Source: an uncultured Lachnospiraceae bacterium (GTDB lineage: Bacteria; Bacillota; Clostridia; Lachnospirales; Lachnospiraceae). From it: a stretch of DNA of 64,000 nt. The translations under genes were made by a program, and so were the position numbers. Positions 1-10,323 of this stretch are shown here, one piece after another. Position 1 is the stretch's first letter. Every line of letters begins with the position of its first letter. Location: the NCBI GenBank assembly GCA_947591155.1, contig CANQDA010000007.1:51292-115291 (forward strand), in the 5' to 3' direction. Under the pieces are notes generated by a model that did no database searches, was not told where the DNA came from, and worked only from the letters and a program-made list of their open reading frames with translations.

Positions 1-2
1 CG

Positions 3-3000
3 GTGGAGCCTGAGTTAAACGGGGAGAAAGAGATCGCTGTGGTCGGGATGGCGGATCCCTACACCGGTTCGGCGCGGCTGGAGATCATGAAGGCTTTGAG
101 CGATCCGAAGGTTGGGATCGGAAAGGGCGAGTTCAGTTTTTCCGCGCAGCTTGTGGCGCAAAAGACAGGGACGGATCCCGAGGCAGAGGAGAGCTATGCG
201 CCAATCGAGGACGGTAAGGTATATAGCGGGAGCACCACGGGAAGCAGCGGAAAAGTAAGCTTCGAGGCGATCCCGTACACGCAGGAGGATGTGGAAAAGA
301 CATATATCTATAAGATCTGGGAGACCAAAGGAGATAAGCTGGGCATCGAATACTCCGAGGAGGTGCTGTACGCGGAAGTCGCGGTCGGCGAGGCGGAATA
401 TGGCGTCCTGCATCCGACGGTTACTTATTTCCGCGTGGAAGACGGGAAACGTGTCGATTACACGAGCAAGGAGAAACCGACGATCACGAACACCTGTCTG
501 TACGGAAAGCTTTCTGTCACCAAACATGTGAAGACAGCTGCGGGCAGCGAGCGGCCGGCAGATGAGACATATACTCTGAAGCTGACTTACGCAGGAGAAC
601 CCGCGCTGACAAGTGAGCAGTGGCACAATATTTATACGGCAAACAAGATGATTCCGGGCATCCGAGGTGCGGATCAGTGGACTGCGCTCACGTTTAAGAT
701 CAAGGCGGACGAAACGATCACGTTGGAGCAGCTCTACGGCGGCACGTACCGTGTTGAGGAGATCGGTGCGGACGGGGATGTCGAGTCCTACTATGCGGAG
801 GTCGTGCGCAGCGGCGTGGAAGATCCGGAAACCGTCCTGCCGGATGAGGAGGGTTCGACCGGCAGAGAGATCGCGGTGAAGCCGAACGAGACGAGCCGCA
901 TGGAAATCACCAATTCCTATACCAGAAGAGCGACGCTGGCACTTAGCGGGACCAAAGAGGTGCTGGGAACAGGCGATTCAGAGTCCGAAGAGGATGCGGG
1001 TGCATCCGGCTCTGACGCGGCAAAGCCGGAAGAGGGCGCGTATTCGTTTGAACTGAGTGCGGACGAAGGGAACCCGATGGGTGCGGTGCTTCCGGAGGAT
1101 ACCGTTGTCACGAACGACGGGGAGGGTCGGTTCGGATTTTCTGAGATCACATTCCGAAATTTCTCGAATTTCCTGGAGGGAGAAACGGAGAGAACTTATA
1201 CATTCTATGTGAAGGAGCGCAGAGGAGAGGACAGTTCGATCGCGTACGATGAAGATGTCTATACGGTCAAGGTGACGGTCTCCTATGATAAGGAGACGAT
1301 GAAATACGCTGTGGATCAGGTCGTGATCTCCGGGACGAGCAAGGATTGCTCTGCGACCTATACGAAGAAGGATGAAGGCCCGTCGGTTACGTCGGGCAAA
1401 GCGGGAGAGATCGATCCGGCGAAGGCGGAATGCGCCCTTCCAAAGAAGAGCGTTCTGTCCGTGGATGCAGCGGCGGAGGAGACGACGGAGAATGATGAGC
1501 CGCTGGCCTCGTTCCTGAACTGTGTGAAGGGCGAGCTGACAGTGGACCTGAAGGTGCTTGGCGATACTGCGCCGCAGGACGGGGCGTACCGGATCACGGT
1601 CACGAATCCGGCGCTGAGCTCCGCGAAATGGGAAGAGATCGCCGCGTCGAATCCGATGTTTTTCGGGAAAGAGGCTGCTGCGGTCGCGCTGGATATGCCG
1701 TCGAAGGACGACGGAACAGAAGGTCCGGACGGAGAAGAGGAAACGTCCGGACTGAAGCTTCTGGGTGAAGCAGGCAGCTATACCGGTCTGGAATTTTCCC
1801 TGAAGCATCAGGAGAAGATCGTCCTGACCGAGCTGCCGCCGGGCAATTATACGGTGATGGAGGAGACGCATCCTGAGACAGATCGTTTTGTGGCGTATTA
1901 TGAGACGGATGGCGTACAGGTCGTTTCCGGAGCGGATAAAGCCGTTGCGGCTGTAGCTTCGGGAAGCGAGAGGCAGGTGAGCGTGATCGACGTCTATCCG
2001 GATGAGACGCAGATAGAAGTTCCTGTGACGAAGCAGATCACGAGCGCAGACAGTCCGGCGACAGATCTGGCGCTTGACAAGACATTTGCTTTCACATTGA
2101 CATATCTGTCCGGAGAAGATGGGATAAAGGCTTACAGCCGTGCGGGGGACGGCACAGATCCGACGGAAGGCGGCGGATCCGGCAGCGGTCCGACTGCAGA
2201 TGAGGAATTCTCAAGCGGTCTTACGGAGATCACCGGAGCCGGCGACAGCCTGTTCGAGAGGATCATCTTTAAGGATGCCGGGACGTATGTATTTTCATTG
2301 ACAGAGAATGCTCTGGCAGTGGATGATCTGACGGAAGAAATGCTGTCGGAAAACGGTCTGACAACAGACGCCTTGTCCGGAGGAAAGGGCTCTGCAGGCG
2401 TTCAATCGGAAGAGAACACGATCAATGGCTATGTGAAAGACCGGAGTGAGTACCGCGTCGAGATCGAGGTCGTGCAAAAAGACAGCAGCGACAGATATGT
2501 GCATGCGCTTGAGATCAAATCCGCCACATGGCAGAAAGTGAAGGATTGTGAAGGAAATGAGATCGATCCGTCAGCGGGCGGGGCGGACCCGACGGCAGTG
2601 ACCGGACAGTTTGCACCGGGACCGGATAAGGAAAACCCGGCGTTTACGAACGTTTATCAGACGCTGGGGACGAGCACGGGGATCGGTGTGCAAAAGATCG
2701 TTTCAGCTGTTGACGATGTGCCTGTTCCGACACAGGAATTCCGCTTTGCGCTGTCATTCCGGGCTCAGACGAGTGAGCCTGGGCAGAAGGTCTGGACGGA
2801 TCCGGATTATGAGCATGAGTTTACGAGCGATACGTTTGCGCTCACAGTGGGAGGGGAAACACTTTCTGCGGCATCAGATCCGAAGACGCTTTACTTTGAC
2901 AAGGCGGGCACATACAGCTTCACGGTAAGCGAGATTCAGCCGAGTCCGACATTCCCGGGCTGGCAGACGGATACGGCGCGGTATACCGTGCAGGTCAAGG

Positions 3001-6000
3001 TGGAGGATCAGAACGGCGTGCTGAAGGTGACACAGCGCACGTGGACGCGGACGCCGGAGGCCGGCGAGGGCACAGCTGTGCCGGGTGAGCCGGCGGAGGG
3101 AGAGGCGATGGTGCTTCCGTTTGCCAACACGTATGGCGTGACTTCAGCGGACTATACACTGTCGGTAAACAAGACGGTCGCAAGTGCTGAAGACACGATC
3201 ACGCCGCCGGCCGCGGAGTTTACGTTCACACTGGAAGCTTTTGGAGAAAACGATGCGGCAGGGTATGTGTTTGTGCCGCTGACAGGCGAGGGAGAGGACG
3301 GCGAAGGGAACGCGTCTCGCACCGTGTCGGTCACGGGTGAGGGCGAGGAGAGCTTCCCGACGCTTCGCTTTACAAAGCCCGGTACCTATTATTTCAGGCT
3401 GATGGAGAACCAGCCGGCAAATCCGGGGTACACGAAGGATCCGGCGGTGTATGCCGTTCGCATGGAAGTAACGGATGTGAGCAGTTATCTCCGGGTGGAG
3501 GCAGAGTATAAAGACGTCAGCAAAGCGGCGGGCGACGCGGCAGATCCGAAAAAGGATAACGGCTATGAGCCGATATCGGGCAGTCTGCCGTTTGGAAATA
3601 TCTATCAGACGACCTCTGTGACCGTGCCGGTGAGCAAGCGCGTATCGGGCATCGATCCGTCCCTGGCTGTGGGCAGGACGTTTGCCTTCGGGCTTTACAC
3701 GGCGGACGGGAGCTTCAACATAACGGACACTGAACCGCTTCGCACGTTGGAGATCACGATCGGCTCCGATGGCACAGGCGAAGGGGAGATGGATCCGCTG
3801 GTCTACTCGGAGGACGAGGCTCTGCCAGGCCGCGCGGGAGGCACGGGGACATTCCATTATGTAGTGAAGGAGACCAGCGGGGACAAAGACGGCTACACTG
3901 CTGATTCCGCGCAGTATCCGATCGCGGTGGAGATCGGCAAGGATACGGCCGGGGCGCTCACGCAGGCAGTGAAAATCGGCGAGTCTGGGCCGGACGGAGA
4001 ACTGCATCTGAAAGATATGTCAGACGCTGTCGAATTTGAGAATGTCTATCACGCGACCGGCACTGCAGCTCTGACGGCGGTGAAGCATGTGACCGGCGGG
4101 CGCAGCGCGAATATCAGCGCGGGCGAGTTCACTTTCAGGGCCGTACTGGTATCTCCGGAGGAACTGCCGGAGGGCAGCGCGGTGCGGAGCAGCTATGACG
4201 GACGGGTGGATAACGGAAGCGCGACAAACGCGGACGTGACGTTCGACACCGTCAGCCTCAATGAGAAAGATGCGGGGATGACCTATATCTTCGCTCTCAC
4301 CGAGGATACACCGGCGCCATCGTATATAAAGAAAGCGGAGGAGAAGACATATTATGCGAAGCTCGTCGTCACGACGGACGGAAGCGGCGGGATGACCGCA
4401 AATGTGACATATCACAGTGCGTATCCGTGCACGAGGGCAAACGAGATCGAGTCTTCAAAAGTGATCTTTACCAACCGGTATTTTGCTTCCGGGCAGGTGC
4501 AGTTCACGGCGCAGAAATCGCTGACAGGCAGCCCGCTCGCGGCAGGGCAATTCAGCTTTGTGCTGAAAAACGCTTCGGGCGAGGTGCTTCAGACAAAAAC
4601 AAATGCGGCGGATGGCAGCATCAGTTTTGATCCGATCTCTTATACGCAGGCGAACATCGGACAGAGAAATGTCTATATGATCGAGGAAGTATATGGCGCG
4701 GCGGACGGCGAAGGACAGACAGGCATTGCATCGCGGTTGGATGGAGTCAGCTACGACAGTACGACCTATGTGATCGCGGTGGATATTGCGGACGGCGGGA
4801 ATGGCGTCCTGCAGGTCACAGATACAGTTCTGGCGCCGCTCAGAGACGACGGAGGTGAAAACGCGGAGGGTGGCACGGATGCTTCCGCAGGAATTTTGTT
4901 TGAGAATCGTTTTGCGGGCTCTGTGACACTGCGCAAGACCGGTATACGGGAGAAAGCGCTCGAAGGCGCAAAGTTCCGGCTCTACGCGCGCGCGGTGGAC
5001 GGCGGAGAGGAGTGGACGGTCTATACAACGGAAGCGGCGGCGGACGGCGTCTATACGACCGGTGAGGATGGCACGCTGAGTGTGACAGAACTTCCGGCGA
5101 ACGACTATTACTTTGTCGAGACGGAGGCTCCGGATGGTTATCTTATAGAAAAAGAGAACGGAAGTCCGAAGCGGTATCCGTTTACGATCGGGATCGGGAA
5201 CGCTGCGGATGAAGGCTCGGGCGCGTGTGTCAGCGCGGAGCTGAACGTCGCGAACCCTCCGGACAGGGAGGATCCGCCGGAGGATTACTATAGAGAAGCA
5301 CACCTGACGGTTACGAAACGCCTGATGAATACGGATCGAACGGAAAAGACATCTGACGAGATATTCTATGCGGGAATTTTTGCGGATGAGCAATATACGA
5401 CGCTCTCAGATATGGTTTCGGAGAATATCGTGGAGCTGGCGCTCGGCGGAAAATCCGAGGTAGATCAGGATGTGACGGTGAAGATCGCTCCGGATGAAGA
5501 GACGACGCTGTATGTGACCGAAGTAAATGCGGACGGCAGTCCGGTTGAAAGCGGCAGTCAGACGGATGGGGAGGATTTCGGATATGAGGTGACGGTGGAG
5601 AATCCGGTCGTTACACTGAATGAGAACGATACGGCGGAGATCGTCATCACGAACCGGGAATTGAAGATCATCCCGGGATCGGACGAGCGCTGTGAGGCGA
5701 CGGTCGAGGCAGTCAAGACACTGAGCGGTGCGGCGCTCACTGCGGGTATGTTCACCTTTGAACTGCGGGATGCGGACGGAGCATTAGTGCAGGCGGTGCA
5801 GAACGATGCGGAAGGTAAGGTTCTGTTTGATCCGCTCGTGTACACGCCGGAGGATATCGGGGAAACGTACACCTACACGCTGACAGAGAAAGATACGGAC
5901 ATCAGCGGCATCCGTTACGACGATGCTGTGTACAGGATCACGGTGGAAGTGCAGGACAACGGGGACGGGACGATCAGCGCAGTGAGGACTGTGACTGACG

Positions 6001-7340
6001 CGGACGGGAAAGCTGTCGAGGGCGTTCCGGCATTTGCGAATGTGTTCGCAGGTTCCGCGACGCTGCACAAAACAGGCCCGGACGGACAGGCGCTGCGGGG
6101 AGTGGAATTCCAACTCTATGCGCATACGGCCGCAGGAGGGGATGATTGGAAAGTCTGTACGCTGTCTTCTGCGGATGGAAGCTATACGACCGGAGCCGAC
6201 GGGACGCTGACGGCGACAGGACTTCCGGCAAATGACTATTATTTCATAGAGACAAAAGCGCTTCCGGGCTTTGTAAAGGAAACAGATGCGGCAGGAGAGC
6301 CGATGAAGTATTCGTTCACAATCGCTCCGACAGAAACTGGAAGCAGGATACAGCTTTCGGTAGTCAATATTCCGAAGAGAACGGACAAGAAGATTATAGT
6401 CACGAAGAAACTTCTCCACGATGATCAGTGGTGGGCAGCCAGTCACGCGATCTTCTATGTAGCGCTTTTCTCTGATATTCAGCTGACACACCGCGTGTCA
6501 GAGATCAGGACGATCGAGTTCCGCGATCAGAGTGAGGTCTCGGTGGAATTTTCAGGCTTGAATACAGGGGAAACTTATTATGTGGCGGAAGTGGATTCAA
6601 ATGGGACCGCGCTCAACCGAACCGGTGGCGTAACAAAAGACGGCAGTCTGTACAGGGTGAATTTTGTCAATGGCAACGCGGTAATTCTGTTGGAGGACGA
6701 CAGCACAAAAACGGTTGATCTGTGGAATGAGTTTGAAACACTGCCCAGCCAATACTACAGGCCTACGGAATTGTCTGTCACAAAGAAGCTGCTTGACGCG
6801 GCAGGAGCAGAAAAATCCGGAGATGAGGTGTTTTACGCCGGAATCTTTAAGGATGCAGAACACACCACTTTGTCTGATGCTGTGACAGAGAATATTGTGG
6901 AGCTGTCGCTTGGCGGAAGCAGCAGCGTGACAAAGAGTATAGTCATAGCGCTCGGGAAGCAGGAGACGCTGACATTGTATGTTGCCGAAGTTGATAAAAC
7001 CGGGAAACCGGTGGAGGCTTCTCCGAGTTTTGGATATGATGTGACGATGGAGGATGCTGTAGTGAAGCTGGAGCCGGGCGATAAGGCTGCGGTGACGATC
7101 ACGAATCAGGAAACAGAAGACAAGGGAGAAAATCCCGGAGAACCTGACAAAGATACGGCGAAAGACGATGACAGATCGGATTCCGGAAACGATTCAGATT
7201 CAGGAGGGGATTCCGGAGTTTCGGGACAGTCGGTGAAGACAGGGGATGAAACTCCGCTGGTGTTTTATGTTTCCCTGATGACTGCGACTTTGCTTTTCAT
7301 GGTGTTAATGTTACGGCGGCGCAGAAAAGGAAACAAATAA
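3..7340 (+). CDS. Giant cell-wall-anchored FctA/Cna-B repeat adhesin (5' partial)
   Basis: About 2,445 residues are visible; the reading frame is open to the window edge, so the GTG at base 3 is not taken as the start and the signal peptide lies outside. The protein is a chain of beta-sandwich modules. Spy0128/FctA-like pilin repeats each open with a Lys-containing strand (VTKHV, IGVQKIV, LSVNKTV, VPVSKRV, FTAQKSL; near residues 170, 898, 1053, 1208, 1500) and close with an Asn strand (FxNxY/ITN), the usual Lys-Asn isopeptide pattern. Two Cna-B/SpaA modules follow (near 1640 and 2018), interspersed with three copies of a K-L-L/FYAGIF module (near 1770, 2130, 2258). The end has an Asp/Ser/Gly-rich wall-spanning stretch, the sorting motif SVKTGDE, a hydrophobic segment and RRRRKGNK. 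It is therefore a sortase substrate with a KTG-type rather than LPXTG motif. Family-level role: adhesion or pilus shaft. Confidence 0.9.
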   Translation: MEPELNGEKEIAVVGMADPYTGSARLEIMKALSDPKVGIGKGEFSFSAQLVAQKTGTDPEAEESYAPIEDGKVYSGSTTGSSGKVSFEAIPYTQEDVEKTYIYKIWETKGDKLGIEYSEEVLYAEVAVGEAEYGVLHPTVTYFRVEDGKRVDYTSKEKPTITNTCLYGKLSVTKHVKTAAGSERPADETYTLKLTYAGEPALTSEQWHNIYTANKMIPGIRGADQWTALTFKIKADETITLEQLYGGTYRVEEIGADGDVESYYAEVVRSGVEDPETVLPDEEGSTGREIAVKPNETSRMEITNSYTRRATLALSGTKEVLGTGDSESEEDAGASGSDAAKPEEGAYSFELSADEGNPMGAVLPEDTVVTNDGEGRFGFSEITFRNFSNFLEGETERTYTFYVKERRGEDSSIAYDEDVYTVKVTVSYDKETMKYAVDQVVISGTSKDCSATYTKKDEGPSVTSGKAGEIDPAKAECALPKKSVLSVDAAAEETTENDEPLASFLNCVKGELTVDLKVLGDTAPQDGAYRITVTNPALSSAKWEEIAASNPMFFGKEAAAVALDMPSKDDGTEGPDGEEETSGLKLLGEAGSYTGLEFSLKHQEKIVLTELPPGNYTVMEETHPETDRFVAYYETDGVQVVSGADKAVAAVASGSERQVSVIDVYPDETQIEVPVTKQITSADSPATDLALDKTFAFTLTYLSGEDGIKAYSRAGDGTDPTEGGGSGSGPTADEEFSSGLTEITGAGDSLFERIIFKDAGTYVFSLTENALAVDDLTEEMLSENGLTTDALSGGKGSAGVQSEENTINGYVKDRSEYRVEIEVVQKDSSDRYVHALEIKSATWQKVKDCEGNEIDPSAGGADPTAVTGQFAPGPDKENPAFTNVYQTLGTSTGIGVQKIVSAVDDVPVPTQEFRFALSFRAQTSEPGQKVWTDPDYEHEFTSDTFALTVGGETLSAASDPKTLYFDKAGTYSFTVSEIQPSPTFPGWQTDTARYTVQVKVEDQNGVLKVTQRTWTRTPEAGEGTAVPGEPAEGEAMVLPFANTYGVTSADYTLSVNKTVASAEDTITPPAAEFTFTLEAFGENDAAGYVFVPLTGEGEDGEGNASRTVSVTGEGEESFPTLRFTKPGTYYFRLMENQPANPGYTKDPAVYAVRMEVTDVSSYLRVEAEYKDVSKAAGDAADPKKDNGYEPISGSLPFGNIYQTTSVTVPVSKRVSGIDPSLAVGRTFAFGLYTADGSFNITDTEPLRTLEITIGSDGTGEGEMDPLVYSEDEALPGRAGGTGTFHYVVKETSGDKDGYTADSAQYPIAVEIGKDTAGALTQAVKIGESGPDGELHLKDMSDAVEFENVYHATGTAALTAVKHVTGGRSANISAGEFTFRAVLVSPEELPEGSAVRSSYDGRVDNGSATNADVTFDTVSLNEKDAGMTYIFALTEDTPAPSYIKKAEEKTYYAKLVVTTDGSGGMTANVTYHSAYPCTRANEIESSKVIFTNRYFASGQVQFTAQKSLTGSPLAAGQFSFVLKNASGEVLQTKTNAADGSISFDPISYTQANIGQRNVYMIEEVYGAADGEGQTGIASRLDGVSYDSTTYVIAVDIADGGNGVLQVTDTVLAPLRDDGGENAEGGTDASAGILFENRFAGSVTLRKTGIREKALEGAKFRLYARAVDGGEEWTVYTTEAAADGVYTTGEDGTLSVTELPANDYYFVETEAPDGYLIEKENGSPKRYPFTIGIGNAADEGSGACVSAELNVANPPDREDPPEDYYREAHLTVTKRLMNTDRTEKTSDEIFYAGIFADEQYTTLSDMVSENIVELALGGKSEVDQDVTVKIAPDEETTLYVTEVNADGSPVESGSQTDGEDFGYEVTVENPVVTLNENDTAEIVITNRELKIIPGSDERCEATVEAVKTLSGAALTAGMFTFELRDADGALVQAVQNDAEGKVLFDPLVYTPEDIGETYTYTLTEKDTDISGIRYDDAVYRITVEVQDNGDGTISAVRTVTDADGKAVEGVPAFANVFAGSATLHKTGPDGQALRGVEFQLYAHTAAGGDDWKVCTLSSADGSYTTGADGTLTATGLPANDYYFIETKALPGFVKETDAAGEPMKYSFTIAPTETGSRIQLSVVNIPKRTDKKIIVTKKLLHDDQWWAASHAIFYVALFSDIQLTHRVSEIRTIEFRDQSEVSVEFSGLNTGETYYVAEVDSNGTALNRTGGVTKDGSLYRVNFVNGNAVILLEDDSTKTVDLWNEFETLPSQYYRPTELSVTKKLLDAAGAEKSGDEVFYAGIFKDAEHTTLSDAVTENIVELSLGGSSSVTKSIVIALGKQETLTLYVAEVDKTGKPVEASPSFGYDVTMEDAVVKLEPGDKAAVTITNQETEDKGENPGEPDKDTAKDDDRSDSGNDSDSGGDSGVSGQSVKTGDETPLVFYVSLMTATLLFMVLMLRRRRKGNK

Positions 7341-7361
7341 AAAAACAGTAAAAATGAACGA

Positions 7362-7400
7362 AGCTGTTGTGTATCGATCGCAACAGCTCCGTATTTTATT
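7362..7400. terminator. Shared terminator between the adhesin gene and the pilus-like operon
   Basis: AGCTGTTG at 7362-7369 pairs perfectly with CAACAGCT at 7381-7388; T-rich sequence (GTATTTTATT) follows on the plus side and A-rich sequence lies on the other side. It sits between two convergent transcription units. Confidence 0.7.
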
Positions 7401-7428
7401 CTATGTAGCGAGACTATGTTGTGAGAGA

Positions 7429-8493
7429 TCAGAGCTTCTTCCGCATCATCTCGACATTGGTACAGTACTGCAAAGCCGTATCGCGGGTGATACGACCCTT
7501 TCGGAAGAGCTCCAGCAGGCTGTTGTCCATTGAGATCATGTCTTCCTTGGCGGAGGTGTAGATGATACCCTCGATCTGGTGCATCTTGTTGTCGCGGATC
7601 ATGTTGCTGATGGCCGGGGTCATGATCATGATCTCGAACGCCGGGATCATGCCGCCGCCGATGGCCGGGACAAGCTGCTGTGAGACGACCGCCCGCAGAA
7701 CCATTGAGAGCTGTACCGCGATCTGGTGCTGCTGCGAGGCGTCGAACACGTCGACGATACGGCTGATCGTGTTGGCCGCTCCGATCGTGTGCAGGCTGGA
7801 GAGCACGAGGTGTCCCGTTTCGGCGGCCGTCATGGCCGTCTGGATCGTCTCGTGGTCGCGCATCTCACCGAGCAGGATGACGTCCGGGCTCTGGCGCAGC
7901 GCCGCGCGCAGGGCGGTCAGGTAGTTCTCTGTGTCTGTGGAGATCTCGCGCTGGCTGACGATGCTTTTCTTGTGTCTGTGAAGAAATTCCAACGGATCCT
8001 CCAGAGTGATGATATGGTCGGGCCGGGAGGCGTTGATGCGATCCACGATACAGGCGAGTGTCGTGGATTTCCCGCTGCCCGCGGGACCGGTCACGAGGAC
8101 GAGCCCCTTAGTGATATCCGTGAGACTGAGTACGATTGGCGGGATGCCGAGCTCCTCCGGGCGCGGCAGCTCGAAGACGATGACACGGATCACCGCGGCG
8201 AGGGAGCCGCGCTGTTTGTACGTGCTGACACGGAAACGTGACAGGCCGGGGATCGCGAAAGAAAAGTCGTCGTCGCCGTTCTCGAGAAATTTTTCCATGG
8301 AACGGTCGCCTGCCAGATGATAGATATCCCGGATCAGCACCTCTGTGTCGGCCGGCATCAATCGTTCGCCCTCCGAGTGGATTTCCCCATTTACCTTGTA
8401 GCTCAGGGCAAGGCCGGCGACGATGAAGATGTCGGAGGCTTTCGCTTGCGTGGCCGAGGTAAGGATTGCCGTCGCGTTCGTCATTTCATTCAT
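7429..8493 (-). CDS. pilT: PilT-like type IV pilus retraction ATPase
   Basis: A 354-residue secretion-superfamily hexameric ATPase, the usual PilT length. Visible motifs are the N-terminal ASDIF segment (compare ASDLH in PilT), Walker A GPAGSGKST near residue 140, an Asp-box region LEDPLEF, Walker B-type DVILLGEMRD and the His box HLVLSSLHT. The C-terminal AISNMIRD matches the PilT AIRNLIRE motif needed for retraction. Walker A and B are intact. It is the last gene of a leftward operon whose other members are a GspF platform and small membrane proteins. No PilB/GspE extension ATPase is present nearby, so this enzyme may be the only motor of the system. RBS AAAGGAG precedes the ATG on the minus strand. 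Confidence 0.92.
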   Translation of the reverse strand: MNEMTNATAILTSATQAKASDIFIVAGLALSYKVNGEIHSEGERLMPADTEVLIRDIYHLAGDRSMEKFLENGDDDFSFAIPGLSRFRVSTYKQRGSLAAVIRVIVFELPRPEELGIPPIVLSLTDITKGLVLVTGPAGSGKSTTLACIVDRINASRPDHIITLEDPLEFLHRHKKSIVSQREISTDTENYLTALRAALRQSPDVILLGEMRDHETIQTAMTAAETGHLVLSSLHTIGAANTISRIVDVFDASQQHQIAVQLSMVLRAVVSQQLVPAIGGGMIPAFEIMIMTPAISNMIRDNKMHQIEGIIYTSAKEDMISMDNSLLELFRKGRITRDTALQYCTNVEMMRKKL

Positions 8494-8585
8494 AAGATCA
8501 GTACTCCTTTTGTTCTGCGTAATTTACGGATACGTGAATACCAATATCTCCGCGATGATTTGTTCTGTGTTCGACTTCGGTTGGT

Positions 8586-9152
8586 TTAGGTCATATCTTT
8601 GCTGCGGAACAGGTTCATGCTGTTGTCCGCGTTCCAGTCGCCGGTATTGACGATCTTCCAGCTGTGAATCTGATACAGTGTATCACTGTCTGAGTCCGGG
8701 TATGATATGTCGAGCCGAACCTGCAGGAGCTGCTCGTCGTTCACGTCGACAGAGAACGAGATCGTGCCGTCATCTGCGTCGTTTTCTTCATTGCCTTCCC
8801 AGGAGACGTCGCGAACGGCATCGCCGATCTGACTGCAGAGTTCCAAATATTTTGTCTCTTTTTGTTCGGCGGGTGAACCTTCAAAATCGCCGGAACCACC
8901 TTTCCTGTCTGCCGTCTCTGAGCCGCCGGAGGTTTCCGCTTCCCGGAGATACTCCGCGAGCTGTCCGTCGATCTGGGCGAGCAGGCCGTTTGCGGCCGTC
9001 ACGGCCGCATAGTATTCTGTCGTGCGCTCTGCGGCCTGACTGCTCAGCGTCTCGTCCGCGACTGCCCCGGAGAGGGACAACAGAGAGAAGACGATCAGAC
9101 AGAGCGACAGGAAGATCAAAAGCATCAGAGAGACACCGGAAGTCTTTCTCAT
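8586..9152 (-). CDS. Small membrane-anchored pilus-operon protein (pseudopilin-like)
   Basis: 188 residues with a short basic N-terminus (MRKTSG), one hydrophobic segment (residues 8-30) and a hydrophilic Ser/Glu/Asp-rich extracytoplasmic part. The topology is that of a minor pilin or Tad-type pseudopilin, but the Gly after RKTS is followed by VSLM rather than the classic xxxxE, so a type III (prepilin) signal is not certain. Its ATG overlaps the stop of the upstream gene by four bases (ATGA) and is preceded by AGGAGG, showing translational coupling. I do not recognise a named family; the role is inferred from the operon. Confidence 0.75.
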   Translation of the reverse strand: MRKTSGVSLMLLIFLSLCLIVFSLLSLSGAVADETLSSQAAERTTEYYAAVTAANGLLAQIDGQLAEYLREAETSGGSETADRKGGSGDFEGSPAEQKETKYLELCSQIGDAVRDVSWEGNEENDADDGTISFSVDVNDEQLLQVRLDISYPDSDSDTLYQIHSWKIVNTGDWNADNSMNLFRSKDMT

Positions 9153-9754
9153 TGCAGCGCCTCCTCTCTCGTCGCCGGACGATGGAGGGCAACGGTGAGC
9201 TCGTAGACCGGCGCGTGGTCATAATCGGTGACAGAAATATGAAGTGATTCCATCGCTTTGCCTGATTCAACCTGTCCGTCCTGTCCGCTCATCATCTCCA
9301 CTGCAGCGGTCAGCAGATAGCGGGCATCATCCGCCGCGCAGGTCTGAAATTCTTTATCATAGAAAATGATAATGCCTTCCTGCCCGGACGGATCATCCGG
9401 CAGGGCCGAGAGTGATGCGCCGGGAAGGTATCCTGCTGCGGTCTGCAGAAGGTTCTTCGCATGATCCGGATCTGCTGTTGCGCCGTCCGAAATATCTGAA
9501 CTGTCGGCGGAAGTCGTCCGGCTGTCTGCCTTCTGGGAAGAGATGGACGGGTCCTCCGCCAGAATGTCCTCCACCGCCGCCGCGACGGAAGCCGCCGCAG
9601 CCTGCGCGTGCGAGAGCGCGTCCGCCCGCTGCGTGATCCCGTGTGCCTGTGCGAAAAGCCGCAGACAGACGGTGCTCACGATCAGGAAGAAGAACAGCAC
9701 GATGATAAATTCGATGAAGAACAGGTGTGAGCCTGTCCGCTTGCTTCGTTTCAT
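9149..9754 (-). CDS. Membrane-anchored pilus-operon protein
   Basis: About 201 residues from the second ATG, chosen because GGAG lies six bases upstream of it; a start 12 bases earlier is possible. N-terminus MKRSKRTGSHLFFIEF: basic residues, then a very hydrophobic helix (IIVLFFFLIVSTVCL) and a long soluble domain with an Ala-rich helix. An acidic residue sits inside the helix (IEF), recalling the Glu at position +5 of pilins, but the spacing from the Gly is +7, not +5. Probable pseudopilin-like or TadE-like component of the neighbouring PilT/GspF system. Confidence 0.75.
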   Translation of the reverse strand: MKRSKRTGSHLFFIEFIIVLFFFLIVSTVCLRLFAQAHGITQRADALSHAQAAAASVAAAVEDILAEDPSISSQKADSRTTSADSSDISDGATADPDHAKNLLQTAAGYLPGASLSALPDDPSGQEGIIIFYDKEFQTCAADDARYLLTAAVEMMSGQDGQVESGKAMESLHISVTDYDHAPVYELTVALHRPATREEALQ

Positions 9755-9825
9755 AAAAGGCTCCATTCCACTGAGAAACCCGGAGGGATCTGCAGCGATA
9801 AAAGTGATCAGTCAGTAGTCCGGTG

Positions 9826-10323
9826 TCATTCGAGGCTTCCTATACCGCCGGATACATGAATCAGCCCGGAGAGCTCATTGCCCTCCTCGCCGACGGCGGA
9901 GACGGACAGAAGATCCGTCCCGGGGAGCGGTTCTATCGAAAGAGAGGACAGAACAACGATATGGGTGCCCATCGCGGCTCCCGGGATCCTGTCCTCCGGG
10001 ATCATCAGTTCGCACAGCGCATTGTCATAGAAATACACGTATGTGATATAGTCCGCTTCGTCGATCGTATCGCGAAACGCAAGGGCCGGAAGCTCCTCCA
10101 CAGAGCTCATGAAGACGGCCCCTGTCTCGTCGTGCTGACGCACCTTTTCCGAGACATATGCGACCGCGGTACGGGAAGTGTAGTTCTCGTTCAGGTGGGC
10201 TGTCCCGTTGCGGTAGACCGCAGATCCCATGCCCGAGAGCATCAGCGTGAACAGGCAGAAGATCAGGAGCAGCAGGAAGGAAAAAAGCGTATCGATCGAG
10301 TGATTTTTCTGTCTAATCCGCAT
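9826..10323 (-). CDS. DUF4860-like pilus-operon membrane protein
   Basis: 165 residues. The N-terminus MRIRQKNHSIDTLFSFLLLL has a basic patch, a conserved-looking HSIDTLF stretch and a single transmembrane helix, followed by a compact beta-rich domain. It resembles, from memory, the DUF4860 family found beside PilT and GspF genes in Lachnospiraceae. AAGGAGG lies seven bases before the ATG. The start overlaps the end of the preceding gene by 11 bases, so the genes are translationally coupled. Function unknown; probably a minor pilin or assembly factor. Confidence 0.72.
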   Translation of the reverse strand: MRIRQKNHSIDTLFSFLLLLIFCLFTLMLSGMGSAVYRNGTAHLNENYTSRTAVAYVSEKVRQHDETGAVFMSSVEELPALAFRDTIDEADYITYVYFYDNALCELMIPEDRIPGAAMGTHIVVLSSLSIEPLPGTDLLSVSAVGEEGNELSGLIHVSGGIGSLE

